Shown: positions 12,913-23,753, counted from the stretch's first letter. The stretch is DNA of 64,000 nucleotides from Plasmodium coatneyi (GCF_001680005.1 NC_033567.1:124001-188000); one strand, 5' to 3'. A program made the numbers and translations. The notes: generated from the letters alone by a model not told the origin.

Positions 12913-13065
12913 GGTTTGTTATTGTTCCTGTACATACTTGTATATATAGTAAATATGTATTAAAAGGGTTGTATTAAAGGATGTGTTAAAGGTTGTTTTA
13001 AAGGTTGTGTTCCCTCTTATGCATTCATTATACTTCGTACAATTTTATGTAATCTTTTGGAATAG

Positions 13066-13200
13066 TGTATTATTATTATTTACATCACGCTTCCCTGTTT
13101 TTATTTGCGTATATATGGGGATAATATAATTTTTTTTTTTTTTGCCTATTAAACATTTCAGCAAGAATTATTAATTTAAAGTTCTATTGATATTGAAATG
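13066..13200 (-). promoter_or_regulatory. Conserved KIR upstream boxes, copy 4
   Basis: Box A (gtgtattattattatttaca, then tcacgcttcc) is at 13065-13093. Box B (acatttcagcaagaattatt, then aatttaaagttctattgata) is at 13152-13193. They are about 150-280 bp upstream of the KIR start at 12912. The phrase cacgcttc is shared with copy 3. Confidence 0.5.
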
Positions 13201-13462
13201 GGTTATTAAAAAAAAAATTTTAACGTGAACATTATACAGTTTATATGCATATAGAACGCTTTTCTCTCTTTCAGTGTGTGCATATTTATTCTTATCCATA
13301 TTTAATTAAAAGGGGGAGGAGGAGTGTGTAAGGAGAGAGTATACATTAATAAAATGAATAGGGAAGAAAAGCGTAGTAGTTCGTAAAATGTGCATGGAAT
13401 CATATAGGTTTTATAAAAAGGAGAAAAAAAAAAAAAAAAAAAAAGAAATGTAACTTTTTTTT

Positions 13463-13532
13463 TCAGCAGGAAATTTCAATATGAATTCAATAGGTATTAA
13501 TTGATTTGTGCTCTATGGTTATTATTAAAAGC
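13463..13532 (-). promoter_or_regulatory. Orphan copy of KIR upstream box B
   Basis: The sequence tcagcaggaaatttcaatat, then gaattcaataggtattaatt and ggttattattaaaa, closely matches box B of the KIR at 9327-10584. No KIR coding exon lies next to it, as the KIR start at 12912 already has a nearer copy. It may mark a deleted gene. Confidence 0.45.
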
Positions 13533-15645
13533 ACTATTGCAAATTTTTTATATGCACCATTGCAAATTGTTCACACGTATGGAGCATTTTACACTCCTGT
13601 TCCCTTTCCCCTCATTTCATACGTGCACATGCATAAATATATTATAGGGATTGTGAATTTATATGAAATGAAATGAAAAAAAAGCGTACGTAATAATACA
13701 AAAGGATATTTGCATTAATTATGCATAGAACAAAAATCAACGAATCCTTATAGTAATATTTTGTGTAGTGTATCATCTTCCTTCCGCCCTTTTTTTTTTC
13801 ATGTACATTTATGATGGTTTAGTAATAATAACTTCCCCATTTTCATTTTTTTTTTCCTTTCCACTTCGTTAAATATACCATAAATATTTCATTTACAATA
13901 TCAATGTGCCCACTTTCCCCTTATTTGACTCAATCCTCTTCTTTTAATGTATATTGCACTTTACATATATTAATGTTTAACTCCATTCTTCTTTTTATTT
14001 TTTTTCGTCTCCTGCTCCTGCTGCTTCTCCTCTTCCCATTTATTTTATTCCTGCGCAAAATTAAAAGAAGCTGTTAAAATATCTAATTGTCACACATATA
14101 ACAATTGAAACGGCACATATTATCGTACATGACCAAATATAGAACATGTTTCGTTCTAAAATATTTGAATGCTTAAAGGATGGTAAAACAAGTTACATGG
14201 GCAAACACACATATATATATATATATTTCCGAGTTACTCATGAATTTATTTTTTCCTGTGTGTACAGTTTGTTTGGATATACTAACAATTAGTTATTCAC
14301 TATGCCCTTACATATATATATGTATATATGTCCTATGTAAGTATTTTTTTTTTATTTAATGCTAAATTCTCACATTTCCCATAGAGAGACATACGAGTAT
14401 TTCACTTATTACATTTTCACGGGAGTGGAATGTGTTTGTTTCTGTGTATTAAATTTATATGTGTGATCATGATATTTCTATGTGTGAGACACATATATTG
14501 TTGAATACATCCCAAAATTGGGGGGAGGAGTGTGCTCTCAAAAATTGGACGGGGGTTGATGTTATAGAGTACGATGTGAGCGCGTGCGCGTCGCTCCAAC
14601 TGTTCCTGCAAGTCGAATATGTATTAAATTTATATATGTACAGAAATGTCCACACCCCCACCACTACAGTGGTGGTCACAATATATGGTTATTATACCTA
14701 GGACACCCCGGTACTATGCCTTCCTTCCCTTCAGACGGTGATATGTGACCGGTAGAAATGGCTTTTTCCTCTAATTTATTCTCAGAATATTTATTCATGC
14801 TCGGGGGGCAGCTTCACATATATATTAAGAACATTCCCTTCCACTGCTTCACCTTATACATGGAGGTATGTACAATATTGGAATTGGTACTAAAGGGGGA
14901 CACGAGGGAATTTTGACCATCCTAGGGGCACCTTCCCCTAATTGTCCCATATGGGCCCTTTGAATTTTGTGCCCCTGTAGTTGTAAGGAGGTGAGACCAC
15001 GACAGAGGTCAAGTATTAGTTCTTTCTTCTAACCTTTGGAGGTGGTCATTAATGAAGAAGGTAGAGGACCATCCATTTTTTTTTTTTTTTTTTTTTTACT
15101 ACTATGGAATGTAAAACCTCCCATGTTAACAGAAGCTTATTACATTATTGTATATTATTCTGCAACACACATATGTGCACACAGGCAACATGCACCATCT
15201 ACATTCACCATTTTACTTCAATTGAGTATATAATGTTATTTATGGAGTATTGTGCCCCCTATATATATGCTGGTATATTGCCATGGAAAGTGTATAGAGT
15301 CCCTGTACATTAAAAATGAACAGTACGCCTCCCTCCCGGCACTCCTTTTTTTTTTTTTTTTTTTGTGTGTGTGTGGAATGCTCTAATTCCAAATTTATTA
15401 CACCATTTTGAAAAATACAGTATAGTTTTAATGGGGTGAAGTGGGATGAAATACATATAAATTGTTTTTCTCTTTTCTAGATGGTGACGGAACTCCTCAA
15501 ATGGAATATTTACAATACCAGGAATAAAGTACAACGGAATGAATTCTTCCTACTGCATACCCCACTTCTGATCCACATGTTTATCTATATGTCACTTACA
15601 TACATACATATATAAATATACACTCCTCCTCCTCCTTTTTTAAAC

Positions 15646-15935
15646 AAATTAATAGTTCACTGAACAAATTAATATTTTGAACCAAATTAATATTTTGAAC
15701 CAAATTAATATTTTGAACCAAATTAATATTTTGAACCAAATTAATATTTTGAACCAAATTAATATTTTGAACCAAATTACACTCCTTTTGAACAAATTAA
15801 TATTTTAAACAAATTAATATTTTGAACAAATTAATATTTTGAACCAAATTAATATTTTGAACCAAATTACACTCCTTTTGAACAAATTAATATTTTAAAC
15901 AAATTAGTATTTTGAACAAATTAATATTTTAGTTT
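15646..15935. repeat. 18-bp tandem repeat array
   Basis: About 14 units of aattaatattttgaacca (variants aattaatattttgaaca and aattacactccttttgaac) in direct tandem. A longer-period pattern repeats the aattacactcc variant twice. No coding potential. Confidence 0.9.
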
Positions 15936-16244
15936 GCGCACACATAGAGTGGACGAACAAATATATTATGAAAAAAAAAAAAAAAAAAAAATGAAGTAGT
16001 ACTATGATATATAAGAATATATATATATGAGTTTAAGAGGAGAGTCCTTAAATAGTTAGTGCAGAACCTTTCATTTAAATAAAAACGGAAGCACAAGCAA
16101 TACATCAATGTACAGAACGTATTATATAAATTTAAAAGGAATAGAGAGAGTGAAGAAGATGAGATCAAATAACACAATATATATATATGTACATATTACA
16201 TATAAATTAACAACTCCATAATGTACTTATCATAAAAATAGAAT

Positions 16245-16345
16245 AAAATAAGAAGAAGAAAAAAGAAGAAGAAAAAAGAAGAAGAAAAAAGAAGAAGAAA
16301 AAAGAAGAAGAAAAAAGAAGAAGAAAAAAGAAGAAGAAAAAAAAA
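16245..16345. repeat. GAAGAAGAAAAAA tandem repeat
   Basis: About seven head-to-tail 13-bp units of gaagaagaaaaaa, followed by mixed purine-rich sequence. Confidence 0.85.
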
Positions 16346-16645
16346 AAAGATGGAAGAAATAGAAAGAAAAAAGATTGAAAGAAAAAAAAAAGAGAAAAGA
16401 AGAACATCTTATATTCTTACATAAATAGTCAGTGAAAGGAAAAAGATATATCTATACGTATGTATATATATGTATATATATATATGTCGAAAGAAGAAAA
16501 AGGGGGAAAACAACATACACAAAACAGCACACATACAACACGCACAACACACACAACATTTTTATAACACAAAAATTTCCTTATACAAGGCAAAAGGGGG
16601 GAAAGGAAAAAGGCAAAAATATATATATATACACATATGTAAACA

Positions 16646-17998
16646 ATGGTAGAAGGGACGACGGCAAACGTAATCACATTTATCTTTTACAAAGAATAGA
16701 TTTAAGCAGTGTGTACACACATATATAATACCTCCTGAATAATAGAATAAATAATAATGAAGGAATGTGTAGTAATACATATATATATGTTGCTTTATTT
16801 ACCGTTATAGGAGAAACAGTTGGCTCTATTACCTTCAAGGAAGAATTTATACGGAAAAGAACCAAGAGGAAATGGCTTCCCTCCTTGTACTAATCAAAGC
16901 AAAATAGAAGAAGTTAAGGGTGAAATAAAAACCTATCTTAAAGCAGACCGCCATGCTGAGAGCTACGCAGATAAAATTGTGCGCGGTTGGTGTTATGTAC
17001 ATGAACAAATGTATGTCAATACGTCGAAGGATGCACTCTGTTATTCTCTGTATTATTGGTTAGGAGGTATATTATCGGGACATGTGAAAAGTGAAGATTC
17101 ATTCTCAACCGCCATGACTAACATTTACACAGAATTAAGGAAATTAAGTTCTAAAAGCAAATGTACCAGGATATGTCTCCATGATGACCAAACCATCTTC
17201 GATAAAAAGAAAACAGTATTTGATTATACTCAGGACAAACTCCTTATTGAGATGTATTCACCTCCAGAGAAAGTAACCACCTGTGATGAAGCTTATCACG
17301 AACACCTACAGGCCATTAATGAAGCTTATGGTGAGGTATATGCAAAATGTAATGGTCATACTCATAATACCTGCTGTGGAGAATTTAAGGACCTCTTTGA
17401 AAATAACGAGAATAAAGCAACACTAAATTTAACCTGCACAAAAGTTCCTGGGAACCCAGGTTCCTCTGGACCAGGTAGTACAGGACATCAGTCTCCTGGA
17501 TCTTCTGGTCCAGGTTCCACGGGGACTTGGAACCCAGGTTCTTCCGGTACTGGTTCTACTGGAACCTGGAACCCAGGTTCTTCTGGTTCCGGTTCTACGG
17601 GAACCTGGAATCCAGGTTCCTCCGGTACCGGTAGTACTGGCAACCAGAACACTGGTAGTCCAAGACCAGGTTCCACAGGAACTTGGAACCCAGGTTCTTC
17701 CGGTTCAGGTTCCGAAGCTGGTGGAGGTGCCATTGTTCCTGCTGCTGTTTATAGTGGAGCATTAGCTGCAATAGGACTTCCTGCCTTAGCATACTTTTTT
17801 TACAAGTATAAATCACACCTCTTCTTCCTTAAGGGGAATAACTCCCCTTCTGGAGGAATCAGAAGAAGTAAAAGGTTCCTTAGGAGAGAATTTAATGAGC
17901 CTGAGGGGGACGACGACGACGGTTCTTCTACAGAAGGTGCCTCAACATTTGGTTCATCAGAATATTCCATCCCATATACCTCATCATCATCCAGATGA
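16646..17998 (+). CDS. KIR: KIR protein with 13-residue Gly/Ser/Trp repeats
   Basis: Model: exon 1 16646-16669 (MVEGTTAN, donor gtaatc), exon 2 16811-17998; 403 aa. Exon 2 opens EKQLALLPSRKNLYGKE and has CYSLYYWLGG, a FDYTQD element and paired cysteines. Codons for about six degenerate units of PGSSGxGSTGTWN (39 bp each, 17447-17715) follow and form a stalk before the membrane segment (GALAAIGLPALAYFFYKYK). The tail continues without an intron (FFLKGNN, RRSKRFLRREFNE) and ends IPYTSSSSR. It is a close paralogue of the KIR at 19080-20192, which has fewer repeat units. Exon 1 is a prediction from phase and donor only. Confidence 0.9.
17447..17715 (+). repeat. 39-bp in-frame coding repeat
   Basis: Degenerate units encode PGSSGxGSTGTWN; each is 39 bp. 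About six units lie here and about three in the paralogue near 19756-19900. It is a Ser/Thr-rich, possibly glycosylated stalk; that role is inferred. Confidence 0.85.
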
Positions 17999-19079
17999 AG
18001 AAGGATAGGAGTCTAAGAAAAGAAGGAGGTCTAAGGAAAGTGGTCGAGGGAAAGGGGTCTAAGGAGGGAAGGAATAAGAAGGAAAGAAGGAATGAGGAAT
18101 GAAGAGTCTAAGGAGGGAAGGAAAGGAAGGAAGGGGAAAGAATCAAAAATTTGAAGAAAGGTATTTCCTATTATGGGTGTATGTTTACACATACCTTCCT
18201 TTTTACATATATAATTAATACAATAATATGTATTACATTAATTTTTTTTTTGTTTTTTGACTTATTTTTTACTGTTTCCTATTTCCTCATGGCATATCTA
18301 TGAAATTATAATTTTCTGAGAAAAAAAAAAAAAAAAAAGGAAGTAAATATTCCTCATATATAAACTGTGCCACGCATAATTTCTCTACTCCATAGTTCAT
18401 TTGAATAATAGTAAATATATGAATATTAATACAATGCATAATAAAACTTTCGTCAAAAGAGATGAATTGTGCACCGTTCCTGTATATGTGTAATAAGGAA
18501 GGAGCGCATAAGGAATAATATAATATTACTAATAATCATCCATAATGCAATAATGTAAGAATAAAATGTATTAAGAAGGAACGTATAAAGAAGGAAGGTG
18601 TAATAAGGAGAAAAAAAAAAAAAAAAAAAAAAATTTAATTCGACCCCCTTCCCCCAATTTTTATTCTTATATTCCAATATACTTATTCTTACATATTCTT
18701 TTGCACCTCAAATTATATATATGTGCACATATATAATGATCTTAATGTTCACATATGTATGTACATCATCATTAATCAGAAGAAAAGAAAAGAAAGTAAA
18801 GTAAAATAAAAAAGAAAAAGGAAAAATAAAAAAGGAAGAAAAATGTAAAATAAAAGAAATAAAAAAGTAAAATAAAAAAGTTTGATAAATATGATAAATT
18901 TGCATATATATGTGTGTGCTTGTTCTTATAATCACTCCTATATTATGTACAAAATTTTCACATATATGAACACATGCTGCATGCATATTTAAGAACACAT
19001 TTCTAACATATAAAATTCAAATTATACATATATCCACAACAACAGAAGAAAAATATATCCACACATACCATATGGAACA
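17999..19079. other. Intergenic between plus-strand KIR genes
   Basis: Starts with purine-rich gaagg/taagg repeats (17998-18140), then AT-rich DNA with poly-A tracts. No gene was seen. Confidence 0.6.
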
Positions 19080-20192
19080 ATGACACCGGGGGACGACGAA
19101 CATTCGGATGAGTTTCCTTCACAAAAAATATACACTGAACTCGAGAAGGGAAGAAAAAGTTGTACATTGCAGAAGAAGAATTGGAGCCGGGGTACAGCGG
19201 AAGGGGAAATAAAGTGGTCTTTGATGGGGTACGGAGGAGAGAACTGGAATTGGATTAGTAAAATTGTGCAAAACTACTGTGTAGCATGTAACAGTACAGG
19301 GGAAGGGGAGTTCGCTTCTTTGCCGGATAATGTTCGTTATGCCTTCTTTTATTATTGGTTAGGTGACAAAGTGAAAGGGGAAAGATTGAATGCGGATGTC
19401 CATTTCAAAATGGTTATGAGTACAATTTACTCCACACTCGAAGGTTCCGCGGGCACATGTAACTGCAAAAATCTATACAAAAATCTTGACAAACACCTTT
19501 TCAAGGAAATTAAAGTACTATTCGACTGGAAATATAACTATGATACCCTACAGAAGCGGATGGAGAATGGTGGCGAATGTTCTGGTGTCACGGAGTTTAA
19601 CGCACAATTGGAAAATGCTAACGGAGCATTTGGCCAAGTAAATACTATTTGTAGTAACGGTGGTAACCCTCAATATTGTGCAGAATTTCAGGGAACAGGG
19701 GGGAAGGCGAAATATGAACAACCACACGAATTAACATGCCAAAAAGTAGAAGTTCCTGGAAATCCTGCTTCTTCTGGTTCCGGTTCTACGGTAACCTGGA
19801 ACCCAGGTTCTTCTGGTACCGGTTCTACGGGAACTTGGAATCCAGGTTCTTCCGGTACTGGTTCCACGGGAAACCAGAACACTGGTAGTCCAACACCCGG
19901 TACTATACGTTCCGAAGCTGGCGGAAGTGCTGTTATACCTGGTGCTGTGTCTGGTGCATTAGCTGCAGTAGGATTACCAACATTGGCATATTTTTTTTAC
20001 AAGTATAAATCGCACCTTTTCTTCCTTAAGGGTAATAACTCCTCTTCTGGAGGAAGCAGAAGGAAAAGGTCCCTTAGGAGAGAATTTAATGAGTTCGACG
20101 ACGACTATACGGAGAACGACTCAACAACGGAATATGATTCAACTAATTTGTCCGAATATTCAATCCCATATACTTCATCATCATCCAGATGA
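19080..20192 (+). CDS. KIR: KIR protein, apparently single exon
   Basis: A 370-residue KIR with no intron needed. The ATG gives MTPGDDEHSDEFPSQKIY, where SDEFPSQKIY lines up with the normal start of KIR exon 2 and MTP matches the start of exon 1 in the KIR at 11514-12912. It has AFFYYWLGDK, paired cysteines, about three PGSSGxGSTGTWN units, a membrane segment (AAVGLPTLAYFFYKYK) and a continuous tail ending IPYTSSSSR. An alternative is a hidden first exon using the acag acceptor at about 19045, which would be phase 2. The membrane and tail codons are nearly identical to those of the upstream paralogue, so recent duplication or gene conversion is likely. Confidence 0.88.
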   Translation: MTPGDDEHSDEFPSQKIYTELEKGRKSCTLQKKNWSRGTAEGEIKWSLMGYGGENWNWISKIVQNYCVACNSTGEGEFASLPDNVRYAFFYYWLGDKVKGERLNADVHFKMVMSTIYSTLEGSAGTCNCKNLYKNLDKHLFKEIKVLFDWKYNYDTLQKRMENGGECSGVTEFNAQLENANGAFGQVNTICSNGGNPQYCAEFQGTGGKAKYEQPHELTCQKVEVPGNPASSGSGSTVTWNPGSSGTGSTGTWNPGSSGTGSTGNQNTGSPTPGTIRSEAGGSAVIPGAVSGALAAVGLPTLAYFFYKYKSHLFFLKGNNSSSGGSRRKRSLRREFNEFDDDYTENDSTTEYDSTNLSEYSIPYTSSSSR

Positions 20193-20193
20193 A

Positions 20194-20335
20194 GAAGGAA
20201 GGTTGTTAGGGTGGTGGTAGATGGGTTGTTAGGTGGGAGGAAGGTGTTGTTAGGGGTGGTAAGTGGATGGGAAGGTTGTTATGGATGATTGGTGGTAGGG
20301 TGGAAGGTTGTTAGGGTGGTTGGTGGAAGGAAGGT
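20194..20335 (-). repeat. G-rich copy of the CCTAACAACC-type repeat
   Basis: Units such as ggttgttagggtggtggtag and ggttgttatggatgattggt are the reverse complement of the SICAvar intron repeat at 774-1243. They begin just after the KIR stop codon. Confidence 0.8.
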
Positions 20336-20779
20336 ACTTCCTTAAGGAAAGGAAGGTTTATGGGAGTAAGAAAGACAAGGTTTAAGGGAGTAAAAAAGGA
20401 AGTCTTAAGCTTTAAAGAAGGAATTTTTAAGGGTATAAAGAAGGAAGGTTTAAGGTGTAAAGAAGGAGGTTTTAAGAAGGAAGAAAAAAAGGAAGGTTAA
20501 AAAAAAAGAAAAATGAGTTTTATAAAAAAGAAAGTTTTAAGGGAGTAAAAAAGTGAAGGTTTAAAGTGAGAAAAAAGAAGGAAGGTTTAAGGGTTAAAAA
20601 AAAAAGAAGAAAGGACAAGTTTTAAGGTATAAAGAAGGAAGAAGGAAGAAAAGAAAAGGAAGAAAGAAAGGAAAGAAGAAAGAAGAAAGAAGAAAGAAGG
20701 TATGCAAAGAAGAGGGAAAAGAAAGAAAGAAGGAAAAAAAAAAAAATGAAGGTATGAAAGAAAAGAAAGAAAGAAGAAA

Positions 20780-20910
20780 AAACAAGAACGTATGCAAAGA
20801 AGGAAAAAAGAACGTATGCAAAGAAGGAAAAAAGAACGTATGCAAAGAAGAAAAAAAGAACGTATGCAAAGAAGAAAAAAAGAACGTATGCAAAGAAGAA
20901 AAAAATAAGA
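20780..20910. repeat. 24-bp purine-rich tandem repeat
   Basis: Five units of gaacgtatgcaaagaaggaa plus four A (later units gaagaaaaaa). The unit length keeps frames open on both strands but codes for nothing recognisable. Confidence 0.85.
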
Positions 20911-21274
20911 AGAAAAAAAAATACATTAATATTAGAACAGAAGAACGAAAAGAAAAAAAAAAACTAAAAATAAAAAAAAATAAAATAAATGTATATTCCA
21001 AAATAATAGTGCGTATTAACATATAAATCACCGCGGATTGAAATTAAAAAATCGGTTTTAACAAAATTATATTTTTTTTTTTTCTTTTGCAGTCATAGTC
21101 AAAATTAATCCTACAAAAGCGCAGATATATGTAAGCGCGAAATTCTTATAAAAAAAAAAATACCACATGAGATAAATAGAAAAAAAAAAAAAGAAAAAAA
21201 AATGGAAAAAAAAGAAAAATACTAGCATTATTCACAAAAGGAAAAACTACCGATTTTTTGAGACTGATCAGAAC

Positions 21275-21722
21275 AGTCCAACCATCTAACAACAGTCCAA
21301 CCATCTAACAACAATCCAACCATCTAACAACAATCCAACCATCTAACAACAGTCCAACCATCACAAACAGTCCAACCATCTAACAACAGTCCAACCATCT
21401 AACAACAATCCAACCATCTAACAACAGTCCAACCATCACAAACAGTCCAACCATCTAACAACAGTCCAACCACAACAACCACTTAACAACCCTTCCTTCC
21501 ACCACAACAACCACTTAACAACCTTTCCTTCCACCACAACAACCACTTAACAACCTTTCCTTCCGCCACAACAACCACTTAACAACCTTTCCTTCCACCA
21601 CAACAACCACTTAACAACCTTTCCTTCCGCCACAACAACCACTTAACAACCTTTCCTTCCGCCACAACAACCACTTAACAATCTACCTACCACCACAACA
21701 ACCACCCTAACAACCTTGTAAT
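21275..21722 (+). repeat. C-rich minisatellite upstream of PITP
   Basis: Two blocks: about 11 units of ccaaccatctaacaacagt, then about 7 units of accacttaacaacctttcct plus tccaccacaac. Same family as the SICAvar intron repeat at 774-1243. It lies directly 5' of the PITP coding region, probably within its leader or promoter. Confidence 0.88.
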
Positions 21723-21764
21723 AAACAAACACGTGAACCAAATTACCCAATTGTGACCCCCAAG

Positions 21765-23753
21765 ATGAAGTTAATCGAGTTTAGATTGACTATGCCTTTT
21801 AGCGTGGAGGAGTACAATATCTGCCAGAGATATCTACTGGCAAGAGTGACACAGGAGGATACGTACAATACCATGCACGGAGAGGGAAGGAATAAAAGAA
21901 GGGATGTAAGAAAAATAGTATTATTTAAAAAAGGCACATTGGATGGTGAACATGGGGAAGCAGTAGATTACACATTTAAAAGAATGAATGTTGTGAATAA
22001 AGTCCCAAAATGGTTACAAAATTTTGTGCACCCAAACTATTGCCTTATAGATGAAACGTATTGGAATAGTACCCCTAATTTAAAGATTGTATACGAAGCA
22101 AAGGGGTTCCCAAAAGCACGAGTACAGGTAGATTCAACGCATCATCTAGGTTATAACACAGAGGAAAATCCTTTTAACATTCCAGAGGAATTATTGACAC
22201 AGAGAAAAATTATCCTCATCGATATAGTAAATGATGAACTGGCTGCGGGGGATTACAAAGCTGAAGAAGATCCAACCCTTTTCTACAGTGAAAAGGCAAA
22301 AAGAGGAAAACTAGAAAAAAATTGGATTGAAAATAGCAAAGTCATTATAACATGTTATAAATTGTTTACTATTGATATCCCTTACTTTGGTATTTTGTGT
22401 TCTAAATTAGAAAATTGGATCGTTACTCAAATTAAAAACAACTTGTTGAAATATCATCGTAAGGCACTATGCTGGATTGATGAATGGTATAATTTAACCG
22501 AACAACGGATCTATATGTTCGAACAAGAAATGCAACAAAGGTTAGAAAATTTTTGGAAAGAAGTTGGACTCGATGTAGAAAATGATTCAACCCTGGCTGT
22601 ACAGTTTATGGCCAAACAACAAACTCGTAGTGCATTTGAAAAATATGTTCATAATTCTGACCAGGGGGATATAATCAAAATGGATGACCCGTCTATCGAT
22701 ACTGCGGAAGGAGGGTCTATGGAAAGCGGTTCTATGGACAGCAGTTCCATGGGAAGTGTTACTTCCCTGTCAACAAACAGCAGCAGAAGCAGTTGCTGCT
22801 CTATGGATAGCGGTTTCATGGACAGTGTTCATTCACTGTCCACAATTTCTGGCAGTTCCATGGGCAGCCGTTCCTCCTTGGATAGCAGCTGCTGCTCCCT
22901 GGACAGCACTTGCTCCATGGAAAGCGGTTCTTCTGATAGAGGCATTACCACTAGTCCTTTTCCTCCAACAATAAAAACGGAACATATGAAATTTCCGTGC
23001 ATCATGCAAGGTGGAACCCTTTTTGATGTAAGCATCGACATGAACACATCTGAGTTAGAAGAAAAAAACTCGGAGGACAAATCAGCGAAGGAAGGGAAAG
23101 GTGGTTTAAGGAAGGAAGGAGGGTCGAAGGTGGTAGGTGGGTCTAAGGAGGAAGGAAAAAAAAGAAACAGGAGTGAAGGAAAAAGGAAAGAAAAAAAGGA
23201 AAGTGGAGGCGAAGAAGTAAAGGAAGGGTCTATGGAGGAAGGAAGTAAGAAGAGCGCCAAGTCGGAAGAGAAGAAGAAGAAGAAAAAGAAGAGTAAAAAA
23301 AAAGGGGATGAAATGAAGGAGCAAGAAGTAAAGGAAGAAGTGAAGGAATTCGTCGAAGAGGAAGCTTTCGCGGAGGTTGAAAATGAAGCACAGAAAAATA
23401 TAACGCTCGGTACACCTGGTGATGTCAAAATTAGAAGGCGAGTTTTGAGGGAAGTGCATAAAATGGACGAAGATATTCTCATAACGGAGGAGTGCATGTT
23501 CCAGAACGGACACGCAGTGCTATATAACGATGCGGACGTCATTTTGCGCTCGTTTAACGTTCTTAACAATGCCATGGAAGAAAATCAAATGGTGGATCAT
23601 TTCGCACAGAACGTGGAAAATATATACAATTACAGAACGGACATGAGGCGCAATGATAGTGACACGTCCCTTTCCTTTTTTTATGTCATCTCCGTGCTAT
23701 CCTTTGTGTATTCATCCATGTCAATTTATAAGCGCGCTAGGTCCCTTTTTTAG
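21765..23753 (+). CDS. PITP: Phosphatidylinositol transfer protein with long low-complexity tail
   Basis: Class I PITPs move phosphatidylinositol and phosphatidylcholine between membranes. The product is 662 aa from the ATG at 21765 (MKLIEFRLTMPFSVEEY), the position expected for this family. Residues 1-265 form the PITP domain: GE..DYTFKR at 64-73 (T70, K72), the YWN motif with N101, the hallmark DYKAEEDP at 163-170, LENW near 220 and CWIDEW near 245. Residues about 305-385 are Ser/Met-rich (SMDSGSM type) and about 430-520 Lys/Glu-rich. The last 25 residues include a hydrophobic SFFYVISVLSFVY segment, a possible tail anchor. Usual class I PITPs end near residue 270, so the tail more than doubles the length. 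It looks like a core gene set among variant antigen genes. No intron is needed. Confidence 0.88.
   Translation: MKLIEFRLTMPFSVEEYNICQRYLLARVTQEDTYNTMHGEGRNKRRDVRKIVLFKKGTLDGEHGEAVDYTFKRMNVVNKVPKWLQNFVHPNYCLIDETYWNSTPNLKIVYEAKGFPKARVQVDSTHHLGYNTEENPFNIPEELLTQRKIILIDIVNDELAAGDYKAEEDPTLFYSEKAKRGKLEKNWIENSKVIITCYKLFTIDIPYFGILCSKLENWIVTQIKNNLLKYHRKALCWIDEWYNLTEQRIYMFEQEMQQRLENFWKEVGLDVENDSTLAVQFMAKQQTRSAFEKYVHNSDQGDIIKMDDPSIDTAEGGSMESGSMDSSSMGSVTSLSTNSSRSSCCSMDSGFMDSVHSLSTISGSSMGSRSSLDSSCCSLDSTCSMESGSSDRGITTSPFPPTIKTEHMKFPCIMQGGTLFDVSIDMNTSELEEKNSEDKSAKEGKGGLRKEGGSKVVGGSKEEGKKRNRSEGKRKEKKESGGEEVKEGSMEEGSKKSAKSEEKKKKKKKSKKKGDEMKEQEVKEEVKEFVEEEAFAEVENEAQKNITLGTPGDVKIRRRVLREVHKMDEDILITEECMFQNGHAVLYNDADVILRSFNVLNNAMEENQMVDHFAQNVENIYNYRTDMRRNDSDTSLSFFYVISVLSFVYSSMSIYKRARSLF

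Larger units (their letters stand above)
12913..16645. other. Large intergenic region between minus- and plus-strand KIR genes
   Basis: Holds KIR upstream boxes (13066-13200), an orphan box B (13463-13532), an 18-bp tandem array (15646-15935) and a GAA-rich array (16245-16345). The rest is AT-rich with poly-T runs. I find no gene with splice and family support here. Confidence 0.55.
20193..21764. other. Repeat-rich intergenic region between KIR and PITP
   Basis: Contains G-rich gttgttagggtgg repeats (20194-20335), purine-rich aagg tracts, a 24-bp tandem (20780-20910), AT-rich DNA and C-rich ccaaccatctaacaac repeats (21275-21722) that end about 40 bp before the PITP start. Confidence 0.7.

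Noticed and set aside
15646..15935. CRISPR-like regular repeat
   Set aside because: Units are contiguous with no unique spacers and the DNA is from a eukaryote; it is a simple tandem array.
20594..21031. Phe/Ser-rich minus-strand frame and Lys-rich plus-strand frame
   Set aside because: Products of purine-rich tandem repeats with no splice, signal or family support.
22829..23575. Antisense frame over the PITP tail rich in Ser and Phe
   Set aside because: Shadow of the Lys/Glu- and Ser-rich coding sequence of PITP.
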